NCBI GenBank assembly: GCA_015068305.1
Contig: SVKV01000004.1
Location: 41,915 to 105,914 of the forward strand
Direction of reading: 5' to 3'
DNA length: 64,000 nt
Source: Oscillospiraceae bacterium
GTDB lineage: Bacteria > Bacillota > Clostridia > Oscillospirales > Oscillospiraceae
The position numbers were made by a program, and so were the translations under genes. Under the pieces are notes generated by a model. It was not told the DNA's origin. It saw only the letters and a list, made by a program, of their open reading frames with translations, and did not search any database. Shown here in pieces: positions 18,334-27,261 of the stretch (within the stretch, counting starts at the first letter, position 1; each line of letters opens with the position of its first letter).

Positions 18334-18359
18334 AAAAGCACACCAATCGGTGTGCTTTT
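18334..18359 (+). terminator. tRNA operon terminator
   Basis: An 11-bp stem (18334-18344 with 18349-18359), AATC loop, and a T-rich tail. Confidence 0.9.
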
Positions 18360-18373
18360 TCTTTTTGAAGAAA

Positions 18374-18500
18374 CGGTACCAACAGATTTGAAGATCTAAA
18401 TATAACTATCCTGTGGACAGTTGCCGCCGACGGCTTGACGGAGGCGAACAAAATTTTCCTTTCCAGCGGAAAGAAAATGCAGACAAATCTGACCGGTACC
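18374..18500. repeat. tRNA-Cys 3'-end repeats (att-like), one direct and one inverted
   Basis: The 17-nt tRNA-Cys 3' segment at 18309-18325 (CAAATCTGGCCGGTACC) recurs at 18484-18500 with one mismatch in direct orientation. A third, less exact copy lies inverted at 18374-18390. The inverted copies flank about 93 nt with another hairpin near 18455-18479. The surrounding 18360-18599 holds no gene that I can support. Site-specific integration at tRNA 3' ends leaves direct repeats of this sort, but no integrase is present. Confidence 0.45.
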
Positions 18501-18599
18501 AGTACTGACAAACGGTATTTAAGGTGTGCACCAATGACAGTAACCGACATTCTTCTGACGAAGGATGTTTATATATGATAATAAAACCTTATACGAAAA

Positions 18600-18624
18600 G
18601 GCATCGGATTGTAAATCCGATGCC
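18600..18624 (-). terminator. Terminator after the EamA gene
   Basis: An 11-bp perfect stem (18600-18610 with 18614-18624), 3-nt loop, followed on the minus strand by TTTTCG. The plus-strand side also has a TTTTT run. Confidence 0.85.
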
Positions 18625-18630
18625 TGATTT

Positions 18631-19044
18631 TTATAAGACCATGAGTAATGTGCCACCTGCAATGAGGATGCATCCCAGAATGGAGCGGGGAGTGAGCTGC
18701 TCATGGAGCAGTACTGCGGCCAGGATGATGGTGATCACGACGCTGAGCTTATCGATCGGAACGACCTTTGACACATCGCCAATCTGAAGTGCCTTATAGT
18801 AGCACAGCCAGGAGGCGCCGGTTGCGAGACCGGAAAGGATCAGAAACAGCCAGCTTCGCCTGCTGATTTGGTCGATGCCATGCTGGGCGTTGGTCAAAAA
18901 GACCATGCCCCAGGCCATGACAAGAACAACCGAGGTGCGAATGGCGGTTGCCAGGTTGGAGTTTACATTGGAAACGCCGACTTTTGCGAGGATAGAGGTA
19001 GCTGCTGCGAACAGGGATGATCCCAGGGCCAGTACGAACCACAT
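18631..19044 (-). CDS. EamA-family (DMT) small membrane transporter
   Basis: A 137-residue protein of about five hydrophobic helices, equivalent to one EamA repeat. The family includes paired small multidrug-resistance-like and single-repeat metabolite exporters that act as dimers. Features are an N-terminal AAATSILAKVGV segment, the GASWLCYYKALQIG motif and a C-terminal ILGCILIAGGTLLM helix. The ATG has GAGGAG upstream. It lies 39 nt downstream of enolase on the same strand and may be cotranscribed with it. Substrate unknown. Confidence 0.85.
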   Translation of the reverse strand: MWFVLALGSSLFAAATSILAKVGVSNVNSNLATAIRTSVVLVMAWGMVFLTNAQHGIDQISRRSWLFLILSGLATGASWLCYYKALQIGDVSKVVPIDKLSVVITIILAAVLLHEQLTPRSILGCILIAGGTLLMVL

Positions 19045-19083
19045 ACGGTTATCTCCTCTCTATGATCCTTTTTGATGCGCGCT

Positions 19084-20706
<1,623 letters not shown>

Positions 20707-21678
20707 ATGAAAATCGGCATTCTCGGCGCAGGAAAAATTGCCCATTCCACAGTTCCGGCGATGATTGCGCTGGATGAAATCGAGTGCTATGCGGTGGCAT
20801 CCAGGGACTATGAAAAGGCCAGAGATTTTGCAGACCGCTACGGTTTTCAGAAGGCCTACGGAAGCTATGAGCAGATGCTTTCCGATCCGGAACTGGAGCT
20901 GGTTTACATCGCCACGCCCCATTCCCACCATTATGAGCACATGATGCTGTGCATGGAGCACGGAAAGGCTGTTCTGTGCGAAAAGGCCTTTACCATGAAT
21001 GCAGATCAGGCAAGAAATGTCATGAACTATTCCAGAGATCACGGCGTTTTCGCCGCAGAAGCCATCTGGCCCCGGTATATGCCCTCCCGGAAAATCATTG
21101 ACGATGTGATCGCCAGCGGTGTGATCGGAAAGGTAAATACGCTGACCGCCAATCTTTCCTATGTGATCCATCAGGTTCCCAGAATCTATGATCCTGCACT
21201 GGCCGGCGGTGCACTGCTGGATATCGGTGTTTACGGCATCAATTTTGCGCTGATGCACTTTGGTAAGGACATTGAGCGGGTGGAATCCTCCGTCCGGATG
21301 ACGCCCACGGGAGTGGACGGCATGGAAACCATCACCATCTTCTACAGGGATGGCCGCATGGCTGTGCTGACCCACAGCATCTATGCCCGGTCTGACCGGA
21401 GGGGTATTATTCACGGTGATCAGGGTTACATCGTGGTGGAAAACATCAACAACCCGCAGTCCGTGTCTGTCTTTGACACATCCGACCGGCTCGTTGCCCA
21501 TTATCCGGTACCGGAACAGATCAACGGTTACGAATACCAGTTCCTCGAGTGCGCCCGGGCCATTGCGGCAGGGGAAACGGAAAGCCGTTCCATGCCCCTG
21601 GAAGAGTCGGTTTACATGATGGAATTTATGGACAGCTTAAGAAAACAGTGGGGTCTGGTATATCCCCAAGAAGCATAG
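20707..21678 (+). CDS. Gfo/Idh/MocA-family NAD(P)-dependent oxidoreductase
   Basis: A 323-residue dehydrogenase with an N-terminal Rossmann domain (GILGAGKIAHSTVPAM at about 4-19), the family motif YIATPHSHHYEHM and the Glu-Lys pair in AVLCEKAFTMNADQA that contains the catalytic lysine. The C-terminal alpha/beta domain has GGALLDIGVYGINFAL. Members oxidise or reduce sugars and related diols, as in dihydrodiol dehydrogenase; the substrate is not readable. The ATG at 20707 follows GGAGG; a TTG at 20644 coincides with the promoter and is rejected. Monocistronic. Confidence 0.9.
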   Translation: MKIGILGAGKIAHSTVPAMIALDEIECYAVASRDYEKARDFADRYGFQKAYGSYEQMLSDPELELVYIATPHSHHYEHMMLCMEHGKAVLCEKAFTMNADQARNVMNYSRDHGVFAAEAIWPRYMPSRKIIDDVIASGVIGKVNTLTANLSYVIHQVPRIYDPALAGGALLDIGVYGINFALMHFGKDIERVESSVRMTPTGVDGMETITIFYRDGRMAVLTHSIYARSDRRGIIHGDQGYIVVENINNPQSVSVFDTSDRLVAHYPVPEQINGYEYQFLECARAIAAGETESRSMPLEESVYMMEFMDSLRKQWGLVYPQEA

Positions 21679-21687
21679 AATCATTCA

Positions 21688-21715
21688 AAGCGGCCGGCGA
21701 AAGCCGGCTGCTTTT
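21688..21715 (+). terminator. Terminator after the Gfo/Idh gene
   Basis: A 12-bp stem (21688-21699 with 21704-21715, one G-U pair), GAAA tetraloop, and a T-run. Confidence 0.85.
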
Positions 21716-21802
21716 TTATGAGCAATTCAAAATCCATGATAACTGGGAAAAGTTTTATTAATATTTCCTCGGAAACCGGTGTTTTTTTGTGAAGATAATT
21801 CA

Positions 21803-21831
21803 TTGAAATCACAATTGAAAGGGAGTATACT
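21803..21831 (+). promoter_or_regulatory. uraA promoter
   Basis: TTGAAA (21803-21808), 17 nt, TATACT (21826-21831). Confidence 0.75.
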
Positions 21832-21867
21832 TGTTCCTAGCGAATTTTAGAAAGAGAGGTAAATACT

Positions 21868-23220
21868 ATGTCCAATCCCGAAAAGATGGATGCTGTGTAT
21901 GATGCCAAGAGCCTGGGTACTTCCAAGGTTCTGATTCTGGGCCTGCAGCATCTGTTCGCCATGTTCGGTGCCACCGTGCTGGTTCCCGCCATCACCGGCC
22001 TGAACGTTTCCACCACCCTGCTGTTTGCAGGTCTGGGCACACTGCTGTTCCACCTGATCACCGGCCGCAAGGTTCCCGCTTTCCTGGGTTCCTCCTTTGC
22101 GTTCCTGGGTGCATTCGGTCTGGTTACCGCATCCGGCCAGGAAATCCCCCTGACCTATTCCTGCTTCGGCGTGGCTGTTGCAGGCATGCTGTATCTGGTT
22201 CTGGCTGCATTCTTCAAGTTCTTCGGCGTCAAGCGGGTCATGCGCTATTTCCCGCCCATTGTCACCGGCCCCATCATCATCTGCATCGGCCTGTCCCTGG
22301 CCGGTTCCGCCATTACCAACTGCCACACCAACTGGCTGGTGGCACTGGTGGCCATTGCAGTTGTGGTTGTGTGCAACATCTGGGGCAAGGGTATGGTGAA
22401 GATCGTTCCCATCCTGCTGGGTGTCGTGGCTTCCTACCTGTTTGCCGTGATCGTGGATCCCTCTGCCCGGGCCAATGTGGCTGCAACTGTTGCCGCTGCC
22501 GACTGGTTCGGTTTCCCCGTGATCTGGGAGAATACCGCACTGTCCATTTTCAATGATTCTCTGGATGTGAGCATGCTGATTACCGCCGTGATCACCATCG
22601 CTCCCATTTCTCTGGCCACCATCGTCGAGCACGTTGGTGATATGTGCGCCATTTCCTCCACCGTCGGTAAAAACTTCGTGGCTGACCCCGGTCTGCATCG
22701 GACTCTGACCGGTGACGGCCTGGCAACCACCCTGTCCGCTTTGTTTGGCGGCCCTGCCAACACCACCTACGGCGAAAATACCGGCGTTCTGGCCCTTTCC
22801 AAGGTCTATGATCCTCTGGTTGTCCGTTTGGCAGCCTATTTTGCAATCCTGCTGTCCTTCTGCCCCAAGTTTGCAGCGCTGATCGTTGCCATGCCCGCTG
22901 CAACCATGGGCGGTGTCAGCCTGGTGCTGTACGGCATGATTTCTGCTGTCGGTGTCCGCAATGTGGTTGAAAACCAGGTGGACTTTACCAAGAGCCGCAA
23001 CGTGCTGATTGCTGCCATGATCATGGGCCTGGCTGTTGGTGTGACCTACAGCGGTTCCATCGTGATCCCCGTGGGCGGCATTTCCATCAGCCTGTCCGGT
23101 CTGGCTGTGGCTGCCCTGGTGGGCATTGCCATGAATGCCATCCTGCCCGGCAAGGACTATGAGTTCGGTGCCAATGAGCAGGGCGACACCTCTGTGAATT
23201 TCGGTTCCAGACACGACTAA
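21868..23220 (+). CDS. uraA: NCS2 uracil permease
   Basis: A 450-residue nucleobase:cation symporter of the NCS2 family with about 14 membrane segments. Substrate-binding motifs match the UraA group: EHVGDMCAIS, with the glutamate that contacts uracil, and GGPANTTYGENTG. This favours uracil over xanthine or urate carriers. It has GLQHLFAMFGATVLVPAITG near the N-terminus. No pyrR, upp or pyr attenuator was seen nearby. It is flanked by its own promoter and terminator. Confidence 0.9.
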   Translation: MSNPEKMDAVYDAKSLGTSKVLILGLQHLFAMFGATVLVPAITGLNVSTTLLFAGLGTLLFHLITGRKVPAFLGSSFAFLGAFGLVTASGQEIPLTYSCFGVAVAGMLYLVLAAFFKFFGVKRVMRYFPPIVTGPIIICIGLSLAGSAITNCHTNWLVALVAIAVVVVCNIWGKGMVKIVPILLGVVASYLFAVIVDPSARANVAATVAAADWFGFPVIWENTALSIFNDSLDVSMLITAVITIAPISLATIVEHVGDMCAISSTVGKNFVADPGLHRTLTGDGLATTLSALFGGPANTTYGENTGVLALSKVYDPLVVRLAAYFAILLSFCPKFAALIVAMPAATMGGVSLVLYGMISAVGVRNVVENQVDFTKSRNVLIAAMIMGLAVGVTYSGSIVIPVGGISISLSGLAVAALVGIAMNAILPGKDYEFGANEQGDTSVNFGSRHD

Positions 23221-23229
23221 GAAAAATAG

Positions 23230-23255
23230 AGCGGCATCGCGTTTGCGGTGCCGCT
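23230..23255 (+). terminator. Terminator after uraA
   Basis: An 11-bp stem (23230-23240 with 23245-23255), GTTT loop, followed by TTTT and an AT-rich tail. The core closely matches the terminator at 25385-25414. Confidence 0.9.
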
Positions 23256-23289
23256 TTTTATATTTTTGCGTCAAAAAACCGGGGATTTG

Positions 23290-23318
23290 TTGAAAACAAC
23301 GGATTGATATGGTATAAA
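23290..23318 (+). promoter_or_regulatory. Promoter of the FadH-like flavoprotein gene
   Basis: TTGAAA (23290-23295), 17 nt, TATAAA (23313-23318). Confidence 0.7.
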
Positions 23319-23352
23319 GATAATATCATATTAAAAAAAGGGGAGACATACC

Positions 23353-25365
23353 ATGAGCAAAGATTCTCTGCTTCTGCAGCCCATTCAGGTGGGTAACCTG
23401 ACCTTGAAAAACCGCATTATGTTCCCTCCGCTGACCACCGGTTATGAGGAGCGGGACGGCTCCATCGGCCCCAGAAGCCTTGCTTTCTATGAGCGGCTGG
23501 CCAAGGGCGGCACCGGATTTGTGGTCATTGGCGACGTGGCACCGGTTATGACCGCTTCTCCCACCCCCAAGCTGTTTGATGACCGGCAGATTCCCGCCTT
23601 CAAGGCCCTGGCCGATGCCCTGCACAAGTACGACTGCAAGGTGGCCCTGCAGATCTTCCATCCCGAGTACGATGTGCCCGAGGTGGGCCGTCTGATCCGT
23701 ATGGCTCAGATGGCAGCCAAGGAGGGTATGGAAGCCAAGGCCAAGGGCGATATGGCAACCTTCGGCGCCAAGATGAAGGAGTCCCAGGAATTCGGCAAGC
23801 AGGCCCACGGCAAGATTGCCTATGACATGAAGCACTTCATCCAGGATGTAACCCCTGCCCAGCTGGCTCAGATCAAGGAATACATCGCACAGGCTTCCCG
23901 CCGGGCCCAGGAGGCCGGCATCGATGCCATCGAAGTCCACGGCGACCGCCTGCTGGGTTCTCTGTGTTCTAAGCTGATGAACTTCCGTACTGACGAGTAC
24001 GGCGGCAGCTTTGAAAATCGGGTCCGCTACGCTCTGGAAGTGGTGGCAGCCATTAAGGAAGCTGCTCCCAAGCTGATGATCGAGTATAAGCTCCCCATCA
24101 TTACCAAGAACCCCGACGGAAGCGACCGGGGCAAGGGCGGCCTGCATCCCGAGGACGCTGTGGAATTCGCCAAGCTGCTGGAAAAGGCCGGTGTCCACAT
24201 GATCCAGGTGGCCCAGGCCAACCACACCGGCAACATGGCCGACACCATTCCGCCCATGGGAACCCGGGAAGAAAACTGGGTCCTGCCCGTGTGCAAAGCA
24301 GTCAAGGCTGCGGTTTCCATTCCCGTGGCTACCGTGGGCAAGGTGCTGACCGTAGAAAACGGTGAAAAGATTCTTAGCAATGGCGATGCAGATATCATCG
24401 CCTACGGCCGCAGCCTGCTGTGCGATCCAGATATCGCCCTCAAGGCAGAATCCGGGGAGCCCATCCGCCTGTGCCTCAACTGCAACAAGGGCTGCGTGGA
24501 TGCCATCCAGAACCGCCGCTATATCTCCTGTGTGCTGAATGCCGAAAACGGCGATGAGGCAACCATCTCCATCAAGCCCGGTGACGGCAAAAAGAAGGTC
24601 GTCGTTGTGGGCGGCGGTGTTGCCGGTCTGGAAGCTGCCAGAGTGGCAGCACTCCGGGGCTACGAAGTGGATCTTTATGAAAAGGAAGCGGTTCTGGGCG
24701 GCCAGATCAACATTGCTGCCGTGCCTCCCAGAAAGGATGAGATCCTCCGCTCTGTCGCATACTTTGAGTGCATTCTGCCTGCCCTGGGTGTGAAGATCCA
24801 TCTGAACACCGAGGCTACCAAGGAGATCATGAATGCTGCCGATGCGGTCATCGTGGCTGTGGGTGCCCACGACATGATCCTGCCCATCCCCGGTGCCGAC
24901 GGCGCCAATGTGGTGTCTTCCTGGGATGTGCTGTCCGGCAAGGCGGAAGCAACGGGCCACTGCGCCGTCATCGGTGGCGGCCTGGTGGGTACGGAAACGG
25001 CCGAATATCTGCTGGAGAAGGGCTGCACCGTATCCGTCATCGAAATGCTGGACAAGATCGCCAGCGGCGAATCTTCCACCATCATGCCCACCATCATGGC
25101 TGACTTCAAGGCCCATGACGTGAAGCAGTATGTGAACACCAAGGTCAGCGCCATTGAGCCCGGCTGCGTGAAGGCCATCCAGGGCGAGGAAGAGATCACC
25201 ATTCCCTGCGACATGGTTGTGATGGCGGTCGGTTCCCGGAAGAATGTGCTGGACACCGAAGGTCTTACGGTTCCTGTCTACTATGCCGGCGACTGCTCCG
25301 GCGAGCGCACCGCATCCATCGCGGAAGCCATCCGCGGCGGCTACAACGCGGCAAACGCAATCTAA
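23353..25365 (+). CDS. FadH/BaiCD-like NADH:flavin oxidoreductase (OYE domain + FeS + FAD/NAD domain)
   Basis: A 670-residue flavoprotein of the 2,4-dienoyl-CoA/enoate reductase type. Residues 1-350 form an OYE-like FMN barrel, then a [4Fe-4S] motif C374, C377, C381, C393 whose CX2CX3CX11C spacing equals that of E. coli FadH, then a Rossmann FAD/NAD module (VVVVGGGVAGLEAARVAA near 417-434; CAVIGGGLVGTETAEYLL near 537). Such enzymes pass electrons from NAD(P)H through FAD and FeS to FMN to reduce C=C bonds. Here the barrel departs from the norm: after LQIFHP there is a Lys/Met/Glu-rich helical insert of some 55 residues, and the usual HGAHGYL segment reads HGDRLLG. The substrate is therefore uncertain. 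Confidence 0.87.
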   Translation: MSKDSLLLQPIQVGNLTLKNRIMFPPLTTGYEERDGSIGPRSLAFYERLAKGGTGFVVIGDVAPVMTASPTPKLFDDRQIPAFKALADALHKYDCKVALQIFHPEYDVPEVGRLIRMAQMAAKEGMEAKAKGDMATFGAKMKESQEFGKQAHGKIAYDMKHFIQDVTPAQLAQIKEYIAQASRRAQEAGIDAIEVHGDRLLGSLCSKLMNFRTDEYGGSFENRVRYALEVVAAIKEAAPKLMIEYKLPIITKNPDGSDRGKGGLHPEDAVEFAKLLEKAGVHMIQVAQANHTGNMADTIPPMGTREENWVLPVCKAVKAAVSIPVATVGKVLTVENGEKILSNGDADIIAYGRSLLCDPDIALKAESGEPIRLCLNCNKGCVDAIQNRRYISCVLNAENGDEATISIKPGDGKKKVVVVGGGVAGLEAARVAALRGYEVDLYEKEAVLGGQINIAAVPPRKDEILRSVAYFECILPALGVKIHLNTEATKEIMNAADAVIVAVGAHDMILPIPGADGANVVSSWDVLSGKAEATGHCAVIGGGLVGTETAEYLLEKGCTVSVIEMLDKIASGESSTIMPTIMADFKAHDVKQYVNTKVSAIEPGCVKAIQGEEEITIPCDMVVMAVGSRKNVLDTEGLTVPVYYAGDCSGERTASIAEAIRGGYNAANAI

Positions 25366-25384
25366 ATCCAGTCATGCTTCATTC

Positions 25385-25414
25385 AAAACGGCACCGCGTT
25401 TGCGGTGCCGTTTT
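25385..25414 (+). terminator. Terminator after the FadH-like gene
   Basis: A 13-bp stem (25385-25397 with 25402-25414), GTTT loop and six Ts. Confidence 0.92.
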
Positions 25415-25456
25415 TTGCGGGCAGGCTAAGATGCAACTAAGGATGGCCGCTTTGTG

Positions 25457-25485
25457 TTGAAAGGGCCGTTTCTGCTATTTATAAT
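25457..25485 (+). promoter_or_regulatory. Promoter of the Na/Pi cotransporter gene
   Basis: TTGAAA (25457-25462), 17 nt, TATAAT (25480-25485). Confidence 0.8.
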
Positions 25486-25544
25486 AATCGGGAACGTTTT
25501 GCGTTCGCATGATCATTAATAAATAGAAACAGGAGTTTACCTAA

Positions 25545-26660
25545 ATGGGTATGACAGAAATTCTTGGTTTGCTGGGTGGCCTTGCGCTCTTTCTGTACGG
25601 CATGCAGATGATGAGCGAGGGACTGGAAGATGCTGCTGGCAACCGCATGAAGCAGATCCTTGAAAAGCTGACGGCAAACCGCTTTCTTGGCGTGCTGGTG
25701 GGCGCAGGTATTACCGCAGTCATTCAGTCCTCCTCTGCGACCACGGTCATGGTGGTCGGCTTCGTCAATTCCGGCATGATGACCCTGCAGCAGGCGGTGT
25801 GGATCATCATGGGCGCCAACATCGGCACCACCATTACTGCCCAGTTGATTACGCTGGATGTGGGCATGCTGGCTCCGCTGCTGGCTTTTTTGGGTGTGGC
25901 GATGATCGTATTCTTCAAGGCACCGAAGCTGCACCACTTCGGCAAGATTCTGGCAGGCTTCGGCGTGCTGTTCATCGGCATGGATATGATGGGCACCGCT
26001 ATGGAGCCGCTGCAGGAGTCTGAGGCCTTTATTTCTCTGATGACCACCTTCTCCAATCCCTTCCTGGGAATCCTGGCGGGTGCGGTCTTCACGGCTGTGA
26101 TCCAGTCTTCCTCGGCATCCGTCGGTATTCTGCAGGCACTGGCAAAGAACGGACTGATTCCGTTCTCCAGTGCGGTGTTTGTGCTTTTCGGCCAGAATAT
26201 CGGCACCTGTATCACCGCAGTGCTGGCAGCCATCGGCACCAACCGCAGTGCCAAGCGGACCACGGTGATCCATCTGATGTTCAATGTGATCGGCACACTG
26301 ATTTTTACACTGCTGTGTCTGAATCTGCCGGTGACCGACTGGGTCGGCGGCCTTACGCCCGGGGATCCTTCCGCACAGATCGCAAACATGCATACCACCT
26401 TTAATATCGTGACCACCATTCTGCTGGTGCCGTTTGGTACCTACATGGCAAAGCTTGCTACGGTCCTGCTTCCCGAGGGAAAGGAATCCTCCGGCGCAAC
26501 CGCGCTGCATTCCAGTACCGCAGGGGCAGTACCACTCTGGGCTCCAATGCAGTGCATCTGGACCTGCTGCAGCATGAAATTGACCGGATGCTGGCTCTGG
26601 CAGAGGAAAATGCCCATCGCAGCTATGAAGCGGTGCTCCGGGGTGATTCCGGTGCGCTGA
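25545..26660 (+). CDS. Na/Pi cotransporter family protein, N-terminal part (frame broken near 26480-26540)
   Basis: Sodium-dependent phosphate transporter of the PNaS/NptA family. Two inverted QSSSA repeats are visible, each in a membrane hairpin: AVIQSSSATTVMVVG (about 62-76) and AVIQSSSASVGILQA, with GANIGTTIT and GQNIGTCIT after them. Family sense ends near residue 320 (KLATVLLPEGKES); the last 40 or so codons, for example CIWTCCSMK, are plainly out of frame. The family's PhoU-like C-terminal domain continues in the -1 frame. With one nucleotide restored, the joined reading frame 25545-27163 would be 539 residues, the usual size. It may be a pseudogene, a sequencing error or programmed frameshifting. 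Confidence 0.8.
   Translation: MGMTEILGLLGGLALFLYGMQMMSEGLEDAAGNRMKQILEKLTANRFLGVLVGAGITAVIQSSSATTVMVVGFVNSGMMTLQQAVWIIMGANIGTTITAQLITLDVGMLAPLLAFLGVAMIVFFKAPKLHHFGKILAGFGVLFIGMDMMGTAMEPLQESEAFISLMTTFSNPFLGILAGAVFTAVIQSSSASVGILQALAKNGLIPFSSAVFVLFGQNIGTCITAVLAAIGTNRSAKRTTVIHLMFNVIGTLIFTLLCLNLPVTDWVGGLTPGDPSAQIANMHTTFNIVTTILLVPFGTYMAKLATVLLPEGKESSGATALHSSTAGAVPLWAPMQCIWTCCSMKLTGCWLWQRKMPIAAMKRCSGVIPVR
26477..26483 (+). other. Candidate -1 slippery heptamer GGGAAAG
   Basis: In the zero frame this reads G GGA AAG, a proper X XXY YYZ heptamer, at the very place where coding sense moves to the -1 frame. A shift here joins LLPEGK to the -1 frame through to the PhoU domain without a stop. I see no obvious strong stimulatory stem just downstream, so this could be chance. 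Confidence 0.35.
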
Positions 26661-27163
26661 AGGCGCTGGATCAGACCGAAAGCACCATCGATGCCATGAA
26701 CAAGGAGATTTCCCAGTATATTTCTCACATTCTGGTCCATAACAACAGCGATCAGATCGTTTCTGCTATCAAGGAGTACTTCCAGATTACCGGCAATGCC
26801 GAGCGCATTGGCGACCACGCAGCCAACATCGGCGGATATGTGGAAACCATGGAGCGGCTGTCTGTCAAGTTTTCTGATACGGCCCGGGAGGAACTGCGGC
26901 AGATGCAGGAACTGACCCGGCAGGCTCTGCAGCTGGTGCAGAACCGGGAAGGTGGACCGGAGCAGTGGCTGAGGGCCATGGAGGCGCTGGAAGACCGGTT
27001 TGACGAGATGACGGAAGATTACCGCCGGAAGCATTTGGAGCGGATGCACAGGGGCCAGTGCAGCGAGGAGGCATGTATCCTTTATTCCGAGCTGCTGACC
27101 GATTTTGAGAGAATCGGTGACCACGCGCTGAACATTGCCCAGTCCTTCGCAAAAATCGGATAA
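26552..27163 (+). CDS. PhoU-like C-terminal domain of the Na/Pi cotransporter (frameshifted piece)
   Basis: This open piece has no credible start of its own: the GTG at 26552 lacks a ribosome site and lies inside the upstream reading frame. It encodes the helical PhoU-like domain normally fused to Na/Pi cotransporters, starting GSNAVHLDLLQHEIDRM and holding two PhoU-type motifs, ITGNAERIGDHAANIG and LLTDFERIGDHALNIAQS. In intact relatives this domain is thought to regulate phosphate uptake. The protein is readable to the end with no further lesion, so the break is either very recent, an artefact or programmed. Confidence 0.75.
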   Translation: MHLDLLQHEIDRMLALAEENAHRSYEAVLRGDSGALKALDQTESTIDAMNKEISQYISHILVHNNSDQIVSAIKEYFQITGNAERIGDHAANIGGYVETMERLSVKFSDTAREELRQMQELTRQALQLVQNREGGPEQWLRAMEALEDRFDEMTEDYRRKHLERMHRGQCSEEACILYSELLTDFERIGDHALNIAQSFAKIG

Positions 27164-27169
27164 TACCGC

Positions 27170-27203
27170 AAGACTGCCGCAGCATGGTTTCTGCGGCAGT
27201 CTT
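27170..27203 (+). terminator. Terminator after the Na/Pi-PhoU gene
   Basis: A 13-bp stem (27170-27182 with 27191-27203) and an 8-nt loop, then a short T-run. Confidence 0.8.
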
Positions 27204-27213
27204 TTGCAAATGA

Positions 27214-27241
27214 AACAGCCGCTCCGTAAGGAGCGGCTGTT
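27214..27241 (-). terminator. Terminator after the SLC13-type transporter gene
   Basis: A 12-bp perfect stem (27214-27225 with 27230-27241) downstream of the minus-strand transporter; it sits 10 nt from the opposing terminator at 27170. Confidence 0.75.
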
Positions 27242-27261
27242 GGTTTTATACGGGAAAGGGT

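Noticed and set aside
18308..18550. 80-codon minus-strand open frame after the tRNA operon
   Set aside because: It begins without a ribosome site, overlaps the tRNA terminator and tRNA-Cys, and has no domain features.
23326..25116. Long open frame antisense to the FadH-like gene (nearly 600 codons)
   Set aside because: The plus-strand gene has clear FMN, FeS and FAD motifs. The antisense frame is rich in His/Gly/Gln, lacks a ribosome site and known motifs, and is a by-product of GC-rich third positions.
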